Shown: positions 8,972 through 17,104 of the stretch, in pieces
Layout of the letters: every line of letters starts with the position of its first letter
Numbering within the stretch: position 1 is the stretch's first letter
NCBI RefSeq assembly: GCF_048269205.1
Contig: NZ_JBLXJC010000001.1
Span: 496,001-560,000, forward strand
Reading direction: 5' to 3'
Length of the DNA stretch: 64,000 nt
Source: Emcibacter sp048269205
GTDB lineage: Bacteria > Pseudomonadota > Alphaproteobacteria > Sphingomonadales > Emcibacteraceae
Notes under the pieces: generated by a model
What the model saw: only the letters and a program-made list of their open reading frames with translations
Told to the model about the DNA's origin: nothing
Databases searched by the model: none
Position numbers and translations under genes: made by a program

Positions 8972-9774
8972 TGATGGTGCGACTGTTTTTTCTGATCTCC
9001 ATTTTTGGACCGCTGGCGGCCACGGCAGAGGAATTCCGGGTGCCCGATACCCTGACCCAGGGCGGCTTTTATGTGGGCAAGGCCCCGAAAGAGGCGGAAG
9101 TCTGGTTCCGGGGGCGCAGGGTGCGAACAACACCGGCCGGCTATTTCCCTTTCGGCCTGAACTGGAAGGAAGGCAAAAAAGTCTCCTTCCGGGTAGTGAA
9201 CGGGGACGGAACCGAGAAAACATACAGCTTTGCGGTGGCCGAGCAGAAATATGATGTTTCTGTTGTGGATGGCCTGCCGCCGAAAATGGTAACCCCGCCG
9301 CCGGAAGTACAGGAACGGATCAAGCAGGATTCGATCAGGGTGCGTGAGGCCCGCAAGTCCGACAGCGATCTCAGCGATTTCGGCAAGCCCATGATCTGGC
9401 CGGTCAAGGGGCGTATTTCCGGTCATTTCGGTAACCACCGGATTTTGAATGGGGAGCCGCGCAGCCCCCATACAGGCATGGATATTGCGGCACCCGAAGG
9501 CACACCCGTTGTGGCGCCCTGGGGTGGCCGGGTGACGATGGTGGCTGACCTTTATTATACCGGCAATACGGTGATCATCGATCACGGCTATGGGGTCAGT
9601 ACCGTTTATTGCCACCTGTCCTCGGTTGATGTGGAGCAAAACCAGGAAATCGAGCAGGGCGCTGACCTGGGCAAGGTCGGCATGACCGGCCGGGCCACCG
9701 GACCGCACCTGCATTGGGGGCTGAACTGGTACGGGGAACGGCTCAATCCGGAATTGTCACTCCCCAGTCCCTGA
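8971..9774 (+). CDS. Exported M23 family metallopeptidase (LytM/peptidoglycan endopeptidase type)
   Basis: A 267-residue protein with a signal peptide (cleavage near ATA|EEF), a beta-rich middle, and a C-terminal M23 LytM domain. The zinc and catalytic residues are visible as GHFGNHR, PHTGMDIAAP and PHLHWGL, so it should be an active enzyme rather than an EnvC/NlpD-type inactive activator. The likely role is cleavage of peptidoglycan cross-bridges in the periplasm. Translationally coupled to xseA. Substrate specificity cannot be read from sequence. Confidence 0.9.
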   Translation: MMVRLFFLISIFGPLAATAEEFRVPDTLTQGGFYVGKAPKEAEVWFRGRRVRTTPAGYFPFGLNWKEGKKVSFRVVNGDGTEKTYSFAVAEQKYDVSVVDGLPPKMVTPPPEVQERIKQDSIRVREARKSDSDLSDFGKPMIWPVKGRISGHFGNHRILNGEPRSPHTGMDIAAPEGTPVVAPWGGRVTMVADLYYTGNTVIIDHGYGVSTVYCHLSSVDVEQNQEIEQGADLGKVGMTGRATGPHLHWGLNWYGERLNPELSLPSP

Positions 9775-9777
9775 GGA

Positions 9778-10152
9778 TTAAATCAGGAAATCCTTGGCTT
9801 TTTTCAGCCCGAAGATAGCCAGCGCCACCAGCAGCAGGAACTCGATCGCCTTGTTCAGGCCTTCGAAGAAATATCTTTCCGTAAAGACCGCGAGGGCAAT
9901 GGCCAGTATCACAAGACCGGCATGATAGGCCACTCTCATCCACTGGGTATGCTTGATATTTTCCAGCCAGTGATGATTTTTCAGTTCCTGCCAGTAATAA
10001 ATGCCGGCCTCCAGGGACAGAAAAAAGATCAGGGTACGGTAGCCGGAGGACTGGAAGAACTTGCTCAGTGGCCAGATGACCAATGAAATGACGATGAGGG
10101 CGGCAACAACAAGAACAATATTTTTCAGATATGCGGATTCGTTTCCTGACAT
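9778..10152 (-). CDS. Small integral membrane protein, unknown
   Basis: About 124 residues with four hydrophobic stretches (LVVAALIVISLVIWPL, TLIFFLSLEAGIYYW, ILAIALAVFTERYFF, LLLVALAIFGL). I chose the ATG at 10152 because GGGGAAG precedes it by a few bases; a longer reading to 10185 has no support. No family recognised. It converges tightly on the M23 peptidase gene (three bases between stops). Confidence 0.75.
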   Translation of the reverse strand: MSGNESAYLKNIVLVVAALIVISLVIWPLSKFFQSSGYRTLIFFLSLEAGIYYWQELKNHHWLENIKHTQWMRVAYHAGLVILAIALAVFTERYFFEGLNKAIEFLLLVALAIFGLKKAKDFLI

Positions 10153-10651
10153 CAGTCTTCCCCGGTATTGTGCCATATGTGACAAAAGCCGGATTGCTTG
10201 AATAGCACTTGTTCCGGCAGAAAAAACAGCCTGTCACGTCCGGTACTTTTGGTCAAGATTTTGCAACGATTGGAGAGGGTTGTCGGGCGCAGTCTTCCAT
10301 TTGGCCGAAAAAAACGGCTAAAAAAATTAGTTTGTATTTTTTTGCTTCGCAGGCGCAGCATCCGCCAGTGAGGATTTCTGCGGCTTTTGCCGCAGCGCGT
10401 GATTAAAAAATGATCATCGTAAATTATTGAGTAAAAAATAGGCACGTACTGAACAAAATTTTGCCTTAATTGGGGTAGATACATCGGTTCTGGGACTGGT
10501 TATCAACCGGCCCCTTCTGTTAACCTTCCGTTAATACATTGATAATAATAGATTATTAATTCATGTGGGAAGTTTGGCATGAAAATTGAATTGAGGCAGT
10601 ATGAACTTGCCAAGGTTCTATAATAAAACTTTAAAGTTTAAGGAGAGAAAC
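10153..10651. other. Long non-coding, AT-rich interval upstream of the porin
   Basis: Divergent intergenic region of about 500 bp. It contains a perfect hairpin, CTGCGGC-TTTT-GCCGCAG, at 10378-10395 without a T-run on either strand; a CtrA-type site at 10520-10534; and the porin leader with an AAGGAGAG ribosome site. No ORF or RNA gene is convincing here. Confidence 0.6.
10520..10534. promoter_or_regulatory. Candidate CtrA-binding site (TTAA-N7-TTAA)
   Basis: TTAACCTTCCGTTAA is a perfect match to the alphaproteobacterial CtrA full site, TTAA-N7-TTAA. It lies 118 bp upstream of the porin start codon, in the only promoter region for that gene. Binding is inferred from the consensus alone. Confidence 0.5.
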
Positions 10652-11350
10652 GTGAAAACACTTAAGAGTGCCATTTTGGCTTCTGTTGCTACTGTCGCCA
10701 TTGCTTCAGCTGCAGCACCTGCATTTGCTGAAGAAGAGGGCTTTATGGGCGGTGAGATCAGCGCAAATGTCGCGATCACTACCGACTACCGATTCCGCGG
10801 TGTATCTTTCAGTGGTGAAGACATCGCCATTCAGGGTGGTCTTGACTACGCCCACGAAAGTGGTTTCTACGTAGGTACATGGATGTCCAGCATGGACGAT
10901 TCTGTACAGTTTGGTGAAACTGAAATGGACATTTACGCCGGTTTCGGTGGTGAAGTCGAAGGTTTCTCCTATGACATCGGTCTGCTGTATTATGCTTATC
11001 CGTCAGGCAACGATGGTGACTACCTGGAAGCTTACGGTTCAGTTGGCGCCGACTTGGGTGTAGCTTCTGCTACCATTGGTCTTGCCTATGCTTTCTCAAG
11101 CGAAAACACCGGCGACCAGGATGACGTATATGTGTATGGCGATCTGGAATCAGCCATTCCGGATACTCCCATCACTCTGACAGCCCACCTGGGTTATGAA
11201 GACGGTTTCTTTGACAGCAAACTGGACTGGAGCCTCGGTGCTTCTGTTTCCTACGGCGGTCTGGATTTCGGTCTGGCTTATGTAGACACTGACCTGGATG
11301 ACGAACTGTCCGACGCCACTGTCGTATTCACAATCGGCGCTGCATTCTAA
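10652..11350 (+). CDS. TorF family putative porin (Gcw_chp / TIGR02001-like)
   Basis: A 232-residue outer-membrane beta-barrel. The signal peptide ends PAFA|EEE. The mature part opens with GGEISANVAITTDYRFRGVS, the hallmark of the Gcw_chp porin family, and continues as alternating amphipathic strands ending in the C-terminal Phe (TIGAAF). I chose the GTG at 10652 because AAGGAGAG lies just upstream; the ATG at 10601 adds 17 residues before the signal peptide. Codons are biased to GGT, GCT, GAA and CTG, as expected of a highly expressed gene. A strong terminator follows. Confidence 0.92.
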   Translation: MKTLKSAILASVATVAIASAAAPAFAEEEGFMGGEISANVAITTDYRFRGVSFSGEDIAIQGGLDYAHESGFYVGTWMSSMDDSVQFGETEMDIYAGFGGEVEGFSYDIGLLYYAYPSGNDGDYLEAYGSVGADLGVASATIGLAYAFSSENTGDQDDVYVYGDLESAIPDTPITLTAHLGYEDGFFDSKLDWSLGASVSYGGLDFGLAYVDTDLDDELSDATVVFTIGAAF

Positions 11351-11373
11351 TCAGTTAGAACAGTAAAGATTTC

Positions 11374-11410
11374 AGAGCCCGTCCCCTTTGTGGGGGCGGG
11401 CTCTTTATTT
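11374..11410 (+). terminator. Rho-independent terminator of the porin gene
   Basis: A GC-rich 13-bp stem (AGAGCCCGTCCCC with GGGGGCGGGCTCT) and a five-base loop, followed by TTTATTTATT, 23 bases after the porin stop. Confidence 0.88.
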
Positions 11411-11429
11411 ATTGGTACAGGGGGGGTGG

Positions 11430-12791
11430 TCAGCTTCCGGCCAGCATCATTTTTTCGATACGCAGGGTTGGTGCATCGGTGCCGTATTTCAGCTCAAGAT
11501 CGTTTGCGGCGCTTAAACGCAGGAACATGTCTTTCAGGTTGCCGGCAATGGTGATTTCATTGACCGGAAAAGTGATTTCGCCATTTTCGATCCAGAAGCC
11601 GCTGGCGCCCCGGCTGTAGTCACCGGTAATGCCGTTCACGCCCATACCGATCAGTTCGGTGACATAAAAACCTGACTTGATGTCCGAAATCAGCTCCTCG
11701 GGACTGACTGTCCCTGCCGCCAGATAGAGGTTGCTTGAGGACGGATGCGGCGGAGAAGACGTGCCGCGGCTGGCGTGGCCGTTTGTTTTGAGCCCAAGCT
11801 GTCGGGCGCTTGTGCTGTCCAGTATCCAGTTGCTCAGGACCCCGTCACCGACAACCTCCATTTTCCCGTTAGCGACCCCTTCACCGTCGAAGGGTCTGGA
11901 AGAAACGCCCCGGCGGATATGCGGATCATCAATGATGGAAATTCCGGCGGGCAGGATCTGTTTCTCCATGGAGTCTTTCAGGAAGCTGGTGCCCCGGGCC
12001 ACAGATTGTCCGTTGACGGCGCTTGCCAGATGGCCGACAAGTGTCTTGGAGACCCGCGGATCAAAAACAACCGGAACCTCTGCTGTTTTGGCCTTGCGCG
12101 GATTAAGGCGTCTGAGGGCTCTCTCTGTGGCCTCCCGGGCAATTTTTTCGGGGCTGTCCAGGTCGTCCAGATGGCGTTTGGAGCTGTAGGCATAGTCCCG
12201 TTCCATCCCGGTGCCTTCACCGGCAATCACGGACACGCTGAGGCTGAAGCTGCTGGCCCGGTAGGTCTGGGCAAAACCGTCGGAGTTGCAGAGCGCAATG
12301 CTTGTTGTTGCGGTGCCGGCGCCAGCCCCCTGGGAATTTGTGATGCCGTCGACCTGCAGGGCCAGTTCCTCTGTTTTTCGGGCCTGCTCTTTCAGAAATT
12401 CGGCGGTGATTTCCGTATTATCATAGAGATCGAGATCCTCCGGAATCCTGTCGGCCAGCAGATTTTTGTCGGCCAGGCCGGACCAGGGATCTTCGGGGGC
12501 ATTACGCGCCATGTCGATTACCCGCTCTACGAGCATGTCCAGATTGGCCTGGCTGAGATCGCTTGAGGAGACAATGGCCTGCTTTTTACCGATGATGACC
12601 CGCAACCCCAGGTCGGTATTCTCGGATCTTTCAACCTCTTCCATCTTACCGAGTCGCCAGGAGGCTGATTCAGACTGGCTGGAGAAAAAAACAGCGTCCG
12701 CCTGATCTGCCCCTGCTTTTTGTGCGAGATTGATCAGGTTTTCTAACCTATTTAGGTTATTTTGAGCAATATTAATTTCATTTTGGGACAT
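11430..12791 (-). CDS. pmbA: TldE/PmbA family metalloprotease subunit
   Basis: About 453 residues, the normal size for PmbA (TldE), the partner of TldD in the heterodimeric protease that processes microcin precursors and degrades CcdA in E. coli. Family features include NAPEDPWSGLADK, FDGEGVANGKMEVVGDG, GHASRG and the C-terminal GASGFWIENGEITFPVNEIT. The metal site is on TldD, and no tldD is in the window. I chose ATG 12791 (AAGGAAG upstream); a longer reading to 12869 adds 26 residues without support. Confidence 0.93.
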   Translation of the reverse strand: MSQNEINIAQNNLNRLENLINLAQKAGADQADAVFFSSQSESASWRLGKMEEVERSENTDLGLRVIIGKKQAIVSSSDLSQANLDMLVERVIDMARNAPEDPWSGLADKNLLADRIPEDLDLYDNTEITAEFLKEQARKTEELALQVDGITNSQGAGAGTATTSIALCNSDGFAQTYRASSFSLSVSVIAGEGTGMERDYAYSSKRHLDDLDSPEKIAREATERALRRLNPRKAKTAEVPVVFDPRVSKTLVGHLASAVNGQSVARGTSFLKDSMEKQILPAGISIIDDPHIRRGVSSRPFDGEGVANGKMEVVGDGVLSNWILDSTSARQLGLKTNGHASRGTSSPPHPSSSNLYLAAGTVSPEELISDIKSGFYVTELIGMGVNGITGDYSRGASGFWIENGEITFPVNEITIAGNLKDMFLRLSAANDLELKYGTDAPTLRIEKMMLAGS

Positions 12792-13102
12792 TTTTGCTTC
12801 CTTTGGACGCACTTTTTTGTTTATAGACTCCTGTTTATAAAAGCTATTCATCGGGAGCGCCAGATTCAACTTCTGCCCGTGAGAGTATTTAAATATTGAA
12901 TTTTTTTAAGTTAAATGATTGCCTGACATGCATCCATATGGTTAATTAACATGGTTAATATTGTAAGGCAGTCGCTATATTTACAGCATGGCCGGTACGA
13001 CACCTGCATTAAAGTATAATGAAGCAATAAAGTTTTGAGTGGCAACACCAGAGACTGGCAGGCGTCCCGTGCAATGTATTGAGTGGGAAAGGGGTAAAAA
13101 CC
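12792..13102. other. Divergent regulatory interval between pmbA and a marR gene
   Basis: About 310 bp of AT-rich DNA without an ORF. It holds overlapping palindromes (see 12941-12958) that could be the operator of the adjacent MarR regulator. No clear -35/-10 pair was identified. Confidence 0.55.
12941..12958. promoter_or_regulatory. Overlapping palindromes, candidate MarR operator
   Basis: GTTAATTAAC (12941-12950) is a perfect palindrome. It overlaps TTAAC-ATG-GTTAA (12946-12958), a second perfect inverted repeat. MarR proteins bind such AT-rich inverted repeats, often in their own promoter. It lies about 150 bp from both flanking start codons. Function inferred. Confidence 0.35.
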
Positions 13103-13585
13103 GTGGGCAACCAGGGGTCGGAAATATCCAAGAACGAGTTGAAGAAATATATAGATACTTGTGTTTGTCTGAATATCCGGAAAGCATCCAGGGCAGTCAC
13201 CAGACTCTATGATGAAGCGCTTCACGAGACCGGGATCAGATATACCCAGTTGATCATCCTGATGGTTCTGGACCATCTGGAAAATATCACGGTCAGCGGG
13301 CTTGCCGAGGAATTGGTCATGGATACATCGACCGTGGCCCGCAACCTCAGACCGCTTGAAAAGCAGAAACTGATCACGGTCATACCCGGCAAGGACCGCC
13401 GGCAGAGAATTGTCTCACTGACCGACAAGGGGCGGGATGTGGTGGCGGACGGCCTGAACTACTGGCGAGTGGCGCAACAGAAAATCACAGAGAATTTCAC
13501 AGCCGAGGATTTCCTGAACCACCTGTCCTCAATCAACCATATTTCCAATGTGGTTCAGAAGATTGCCGGGCCACAGCCAATCTGA
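13103..13585 (+). CDS. MarR family winged-helix transcriptional regulator
   Basis: About 160 residues. The winged-helix core shows VSGLAEELVMDTSTVARNL (recognition helix region) and the wing GKDRRQRIVSLTDKG, both typical of MarR. I chose the GTG at 13103, which has AAAGGGG eight bases upstream; the TTG at 13079 adds eight residues. It ends ten bases from the convergent ubiD stop. The ligand and targets are unknown. The ubiD or pmbA promoter regions are possible targets, but only its own upstream region shows palindromes. Confidence 0.88.
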   Translation: MGNQGSEISKNELKKYIDTCVCLNIRKASRAVTRLYDEALHETGIRYTQLIILMVLDHLENITVSGLAEELVMDTSTVARNLRPLEKQKLITVIPGKDRRQRIVSLTDKGRDVVADGLNYWRVAQQKITENFTAEDFLNHLSSINHISNVVQKIAGPQPI

Positions 13586-13594
13586 AACCGGGGA

Positions 13595-15109
13595 TCAGTC
13601 GTTTTTCCAGATTGACCTGCCCGTGCCGGGCAAACCGAGCTTCTCCCAGAGACCGTCAATTTTTTCGACCACTTTGCGATCCATCCTGATTTCTTCGCCC
13701 CATTCCCGGTCGGTTTCGCCGCCCACCTTGTTGGTGGCGTCAAGTCCCATCTTGCCGCCAAGGCCGGAGACGGGCGAGGCAAAGTCCAGATAGTCAATGG
13801 GGGTATGTTCCATCAGGGTGGTGTCGCGCACCGGGTCCATGCGGGTGGAAATGGCCCACATCACATCTTTCCAGTCGCGGCAGTTGATGTCATCATCCAC
13901 CACAATGACAAATTTGGTGTACATGAACTGGCGCAGGTAGGACCAGACCCCCATCATCACCCGCTTGGCATGTCCGGCATAGGCCTTTTTCATGCTGACC
14001 ACGGCAATGCGATAGCTGCAGCCTTCCGGCGGCAGCCAGAAATCGACAATTTCCGGGAATTGCTGCTGCAACAGCGGGATGAAGACCTCGTTCAGGGCCT
14101 CTCCCAGCACGCTGGGCTCGTCTGGCGGACGTCCGGTATAGGTGCTGAGGTAAATGGGGTCTTTGCGCATGGTAATGGCGCTGACGGTGAAGACCGGGAA
14201 TTGTTCGACGGAGTTATAATAGCCGGTGTGGTCGCCGTAGGGGCCCTCGTCGCCATAGTCTGAGAGCGAGACATGCCCCTCCAGCACAATCTCGGCCGTG
14301 GCCGGGACTTTGAGCGGCACGGTCTTGCAGTCGACAAGTTCGGTTTTTTTGCCGCGCAAGAGGCCGGCGAATTTATATTCGCTCAGGGTATCCGGCACTG
14401 GCGTCACCGCGCCCAGGATGGTGCCCGGGTCCGCGCCCAGCACCACGGCGGCGGGCAGGGGCTCCGGCTTTTCATTTTTCCAGCGGGCATAATGTTGGGC
14501 CCCGCCGCGATGCTTGAGCCAGCGCATCAGGGTTTGCTTCTTGTTCAGCATCTGCATGCGGTAGATGCCCAGGTTGAAATCATCCTCGGCTACCTTGCCC
14601 GGCCCTTTGGTCACGACAAGGGGCCAGGTGATCAATGGCGCCGGTTCACCGGGCCAGCAGCCCTGGACGGGCAACCTGGAAAGGTCAATATCGTCACCGG
14701 TCAGCATTACTTCCTGCACGGGGGCTTTCTTGACCGTTTTCGGCGACATGGTCATGGCCTTCTTGACGATGGGCAGCATATCGAGCGCATCGCGCATGTT
14801 GCGCGGCGGTTGCGGCTGGCGCAGCACGGCCAGGTCTTCGCCGATCTGGCGCAGTTCGGCGGGTTCCCTATTCATGCCCCAGGCGACCCGCTCCACGGTG
14901 CCGAACAGGTTGACCAGCACCGGCATGTGGTATTTTTCGCCGTTCGGGCCGACCGGATTTTCAAACAGGATCGCAGGCCCGCCCTCGGCCAGCACCCGGG
15001 TCTGGATCTCGGTCATTTCCAGGTCCGTGCACACAGGCTCGCTGACCCGCACCAGACGGCCGGTCTGTTCCAGATGATCCATGAAGTCGCGTAAAGAGGA
15101 ATAACTCAT
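13595..15109 (-). CDS. ubiD: UbiD family decarboxylase (3-octaprenyl-4-hydroxybenzoate carboxy-lyase)
   Basis: About 504 residues, matching UbiD. It uses prenylated FMN to decarboxylate the ubiquinone precursor 3-polyprenyl-4-hydroxybenzoate. Typical segments are DEGPYGDHTGYYN, STYTGRPPDEPSVLGEALNE and IVVDDDINCRDWKDVMWAIS. The start is set at the ATG at 15109 (MSYSSLRDFMDHLEQ), the usual UbiD N-terminus; a TTG nine codons upstream is the alternative. The flavin prenyltransferase UbiX is not in the window. Confidence 0.95.
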   Translation of the reverse strand: MSYSSLRDFMDHLEQTGRLVRVSEPVCTDLEMTEIQTRVLAEGGPAILFENPVGPNGEKYHMPVLVNLFGTVERVAWGMNREPAELRQIGEDLAVLRQPQPPRNMRDALDMLPIVKKAMTMSPKTVKKAPVQEVMLTGDDIDLSRLPVQGCWPGEPAPLITWPLVVTKGPGKVAEDDFNLGIYRMQMLNKKQTLMRWLKHRGGAQHYARWKNEKPEPLPAAVVLGADPGTILGAVTPVPDTLSEYKFAGLLRGKKTELVDCKTVPLKVPATAEIVLEGHVSLSDYGDEGPYGDHTGYYNSVEQFPVFTVSAITMRKDPIYLSTYTGRPPDEPSVLGEALNEVFIPLLQQQFPEIVDFWLPPEGCSYRIAVVSMKKAYAGHAKRVMMGVWSYLRQFMYTKFVIVVDDDINCRDWKDVMWAISTRMDPVRDTTLMEHTPIDYLDFASPVSGLGGKMGLDATNKVGGETDREWGEEIRMDRKVVEKIDGLWEKLGLPGTGRSIWKND

Positions 15110-15180
15110 AAAGCGGTTATAAGTGAAAAGTCGCAAAGGGAAAATAAAAAAGGGGGAAAACAGAAAAGAGGGGAAACAGA

Positions 15181-15208
15181 AAAAAGGCCCCCGGTATGCG
15201 AGGGCCTC
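15181..15208 (-). terminator. Terminator downstream of the first PEP-CTERM gene
   Basis: On the minus strand GAGGCCC pairs with GGGGGCC and is followed by six T, 22 bases after the stop. Two near-copies of this hairpin occur at 16105-16135 and 17105-17135. Confidence 0.75.
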
Positions 15209-15229
15209 TGATCTGAAATATTTATATGC

Positions 15230-15922
15230 CTAGCTGCGGCGACGGCGGGCAAGACCGAAACCGGCAAGACCCAGACCCAGCAGGCCAAGAGTGGCGGGTT
15301 CCGGCACGTCAGCGACTTCGATGCTCAGGAAGGCGGCGGGAACTCCGCTGGATTTGGAGAACAGATTTTCATAGAGCTGTGTTTGACCGGACAGGGTGGT
15401 TAACATGCCGCCGAGGGCGAATTGACCGTCCCCCAGCATAGCCGCATTGATGTCCGTCAGGGCGGCGAGGGACAGGTTGATGGTGAACTGAACCATGGGG
15501 GACACAACACCTGCCACACCGACATATTCAACGGAGCCGTAGATATCGCCGTCACCCAGATCATCAAAAATAGCGGTTAGTCCGCTGCCGCCGGCAACCA
15601 GGGCAGCAATATCACCGCTGTAGTCATTCAGTTGATAGGTCTCGGAGGCATCGGGGGAATCATAGTTCCCGTTGGCATAAAAGGTAATGCTGGCCCCGGT
15701 GGCCGGGCCGGAAACGGCAGACAGGTCAAAGGCATACCAGTTGCGATATTCTGCTGCGCCACAGCAGGCGCCGGTAATGGTGTTGTCGATGTTGGAGTTA
15801 TGGACACCTGATGAATTATACCAGCCATTGTCATAGCTGTTGATATCAACAGTGGCGGCGGGTGCTGATGTCACGAATGTCGCCGCGGCTATCAGAGCGC
15901 CGAATAATACAGATTTACGCAT
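15230..15922 (-). CDS. PEP-CTERM sorting domain protein (copy 1)
   Basis: A 230-residue exported protein. The N-terminal signal peptide (MRKSVLFGALIAAATF..., cleaved near APAA|TVD) precedes a beta-rich Gly/Asp/Tyr/Ser-rich body. The C-terminus is a classic PEP-CTERM tail: VPEP, a hydrophobic helix, then ARRRRS. Such proteins are cut by an exosortase (EpsH/XrtA class) and surface-displayed or secreted, often with exopolysaccharide. No exosortase gene is in the window. Paralogous to 16156-16920, with the same signal peptide and tail and a similar central AGASITF/DDLGDGD pattern. GAGGGG ribosome site upstream; sigma-54 type promoter at 15967-15983. Confidence 0.92.
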   Translation of the reverse strand: MRKSVLFGALIAAATFVTSAPAATVDINSYDNGWYNSSGVHNSNIDNTITGACCGAAEYRNWYAFDLSAVSGPATGASITFYANGNYDSPDASETYQLNDYSGDIAALVAGGSGLTAIFDDLGDGDIYGSVEYVGVAGVVSPMVQFTINLSLAALTDINAAMLGDGQFALGGMLTTLSGQTQLYENLFSKSSGVPAAFLSIEVADVPEPATLGLLGLGLAGFGLARRRRS

Positions 15923-15966
15923 GGTAATCCCCTCTACTCAAAAAATAAAAATATACTGAGCAGTCA

Positions 15967-15983
15967 AAGCAAATATTATCCCA
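15967..15983 (-). promoter_or_regulatory. Sigma-54 type -24/-12 promoter of PEP-CTERM copy 1
   Basis: The minus strand reads TGGGATAATATTTGCTT. GG and GC are exactly ten bases apart, as RpoN requires, and TTGCTT matches the -12 half. The -24 half differs from TGGCA by one base. The predicted transcript start is about 30-40 bp before the ATG. The same element recurs at the same place in copy 2 with a better match. Confidence 0.65.
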
Positions 15984-16056
15984 GAAAAGAAAGCGATGGA
16001 AAAACAAAGGCTTATCATCTCAGGTGGTGCTGAATGATGACTAGTGTGCTTGAAAG

Positions 16057-16095
16057 CTGTAAAAAATCCCGACGCTTTGTCAGAATTTTTTACAG
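16057..16095. promoter_or_regulatory. Inverted repeat about 100 bp upstream of the sigma-54 element (copy 1)
   Basis: CTGTAAAAAAT and ATTTTTTACAG flank GAC-GCTTT-GTC, giving a long, nearly perfect dyad. Its centre is about 100 bp from the -24/-12 element, the usual distance for an enhancer-binding protein site. It is conserved with 17057-17093. PEP-CTERM genes elsewhere are known to be RpoN-dependent through the PrsK/PrsR two-component system; the assignment to a PrsR-like activator is inference. Confidence 0.55.
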
Positions 16096-16104
16096 TTTCA
16101 GCCA

Positions 16105-16135
16105 CAAAAAAGGCCCCCGGTTACCGAAGGCCTTC
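16105..16135 (-). terminator. Terminator downstream of the second PEP-CTERM gene
   Basis: On the minus strand AAGGCC pairs with GGCCTT across a 14-base loop (or extends as GAAGGCC with GGGGGCC), then TTTTTT. It lies immediately upstream of the copy 1 enhancer-like dyad. Confidence 0.7.
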
Positions 16136-16155
16136 AGGAAAATTTTTAGATGGGC

Positions 16156-16920
16156 CTAGCTGCGGCGACGGCGGGCGAGGCCGAAACCGGCAAGACCTAA
16201 GCCCAGCAGGCCAAGGGCGGCGGGTTCAGGCACGTCAGCGATTTCGAGCGTCAGATAGGCGGCGGGGATAAATGTCTCCCATGCGCTGTAGGAGAAGAGC
16301 GCTTCAACTTCGCCGCCGCCCAGTGAGGAAAGAAGTCCGCCTACTGCAAAGTACCCGTCTCCAAGAAGGGCCGCATTGATATCATCGACGGCATCCAGTG
16401 AAAGCTGAATGGTGAACTCCTTCATCCCTTCGGCCCAGGTTCCAAAATATTCATAGGACCCATAATTGTCTCCGTCGCCCAGGTCGTCATATACCGAATC
16501 TGGGTCTGGTCCACCAAAGAGCAGATCTAAAATATCCCCTTCATAGGAATATAGTTCGTAAGTTTCTGATGGATCGTTTGAGTAATATGCGCCGGTCCCT
16601 GAATAATCTGTTGGTAGAGGTTCTGGACCAGGAGGTGTATAATCCGGATTAGCGCGAAATGTGATGCTCGCCCCTGTGACCGGGCCAGAGACTGAGAACA
16701 CGTCAAAGGTCAGGAAATTACGCGTATTTGCTGTAATTTCTTCATCATCCTCCGTATACGTTTCCTGCCCGACAAAAATGTTAGTATTACCGGGGTCATG
16801 ACCATCAAACTCGTCATACCAGCCCTGGTCAAAGGCATCGATGTTAACTGTGGCGGCTGATGCGGCTGATGCCATTGTTGCTGTAGCCATCAGAGCGCCG
16901 AATAATACAGATTTACGCAT
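16156..16920 (-). CDS. PEP-CTERM sorting domain protein (copy 2)
   Basis: A 254-residue paralogue of copy 1. The first ten residues of the signal peptide and nearly the entire C-terminal 25 residues (VPEPAALGLLGLGLAGFG then ARRRRS) are shared, while the body has diverged and carries an extra Pro/Asp/Glu-rich insertion near residues 90-115. The mature protein begins after ASAA|TVN. It is expected to be exported and processed by an exosortase. Its codon usage is more AT-rich than the neighbours in the insertion. Regulated by the element at 16966-16982. Confidence 0.92.
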   Translation of the reverse strand: MRKSVLFGALMATATMASAASAATVNIDAFDQGWYDEFDGHDPGNTNIFVGQETYTEDDEEITANTRNFLTFDVFSVSGPVTGASITFRANPDYTPPGPEPLPTDYSGTGAYYSNDPSETYELYSYEGDILDLLFGGPDPDSVYDDLGDGDNYGSYEYFGTWAEGMKEFTIQLSLDAVDDINAALLGDGYFAVGGLLSSLGGGEVEALFSYSAWETFIPAAYLTLEIADVPEPAALGLLGLGLAGFGLARRRRS

Positions 16921-16965
16921 GGTAATCCCCTCTGCTCAAAAAAATAAAAATATACTGAGCTATCT

Positions 16966-16982
16966 AAGCAAATATTATGCCA
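16966..16982 (-). promoter_or_regulatory. Sigma-54 type -24/-12 promoter of PEP-CTERM copy 2
   Basis: The minus strand reads TGGCATAATATTTGCTT, almost the RpoN consensus TGGCAC-N5-TTGC(A/T), with the exact GG-N10-GC spacing. It lies 46 bp from the start codon, which has a GAGGGG ribosome site. Confidence 0.75.
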
Positions 16983-17056
16983 GAAAAGAGGGTGCTGGAA
17001 AAACAAAGGGTTATTATCACAGGTGGTGCTGAATGATGGCTGGCGTACTTGAAAGT

Positions 17057-17093
17057 TGTAAAAAATTCCGACGCTTTGTCAGGAATTTTTACA
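17057..17093. promoter_or_regulatory. Inverted repeat about 100 bp upstream of the sigma-54 element (copy 2)
   Basis: TGTAAAAAATTCC and GGAATTTTTACA flank GAC-GCTTT-GTC, a near-perfect dyad of 37 bp. It is the better-preserved copy of the element at 16057-16095 and sits at the same distance from its promoter. Likely binding site of an RpoN activator (inference). Confidence 0.6.
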
Positions 17094-17104
17094 GTTCCGG
17101 ACAT

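Noticed and set aside
10378..10395. Hairpin CTGCGGC-TTTT-GCCGCAG as a terminator
   Set aside because: No T-run on either strand and no upstream gene reading into it at the right distance; kept only as a note in the intergenic description.
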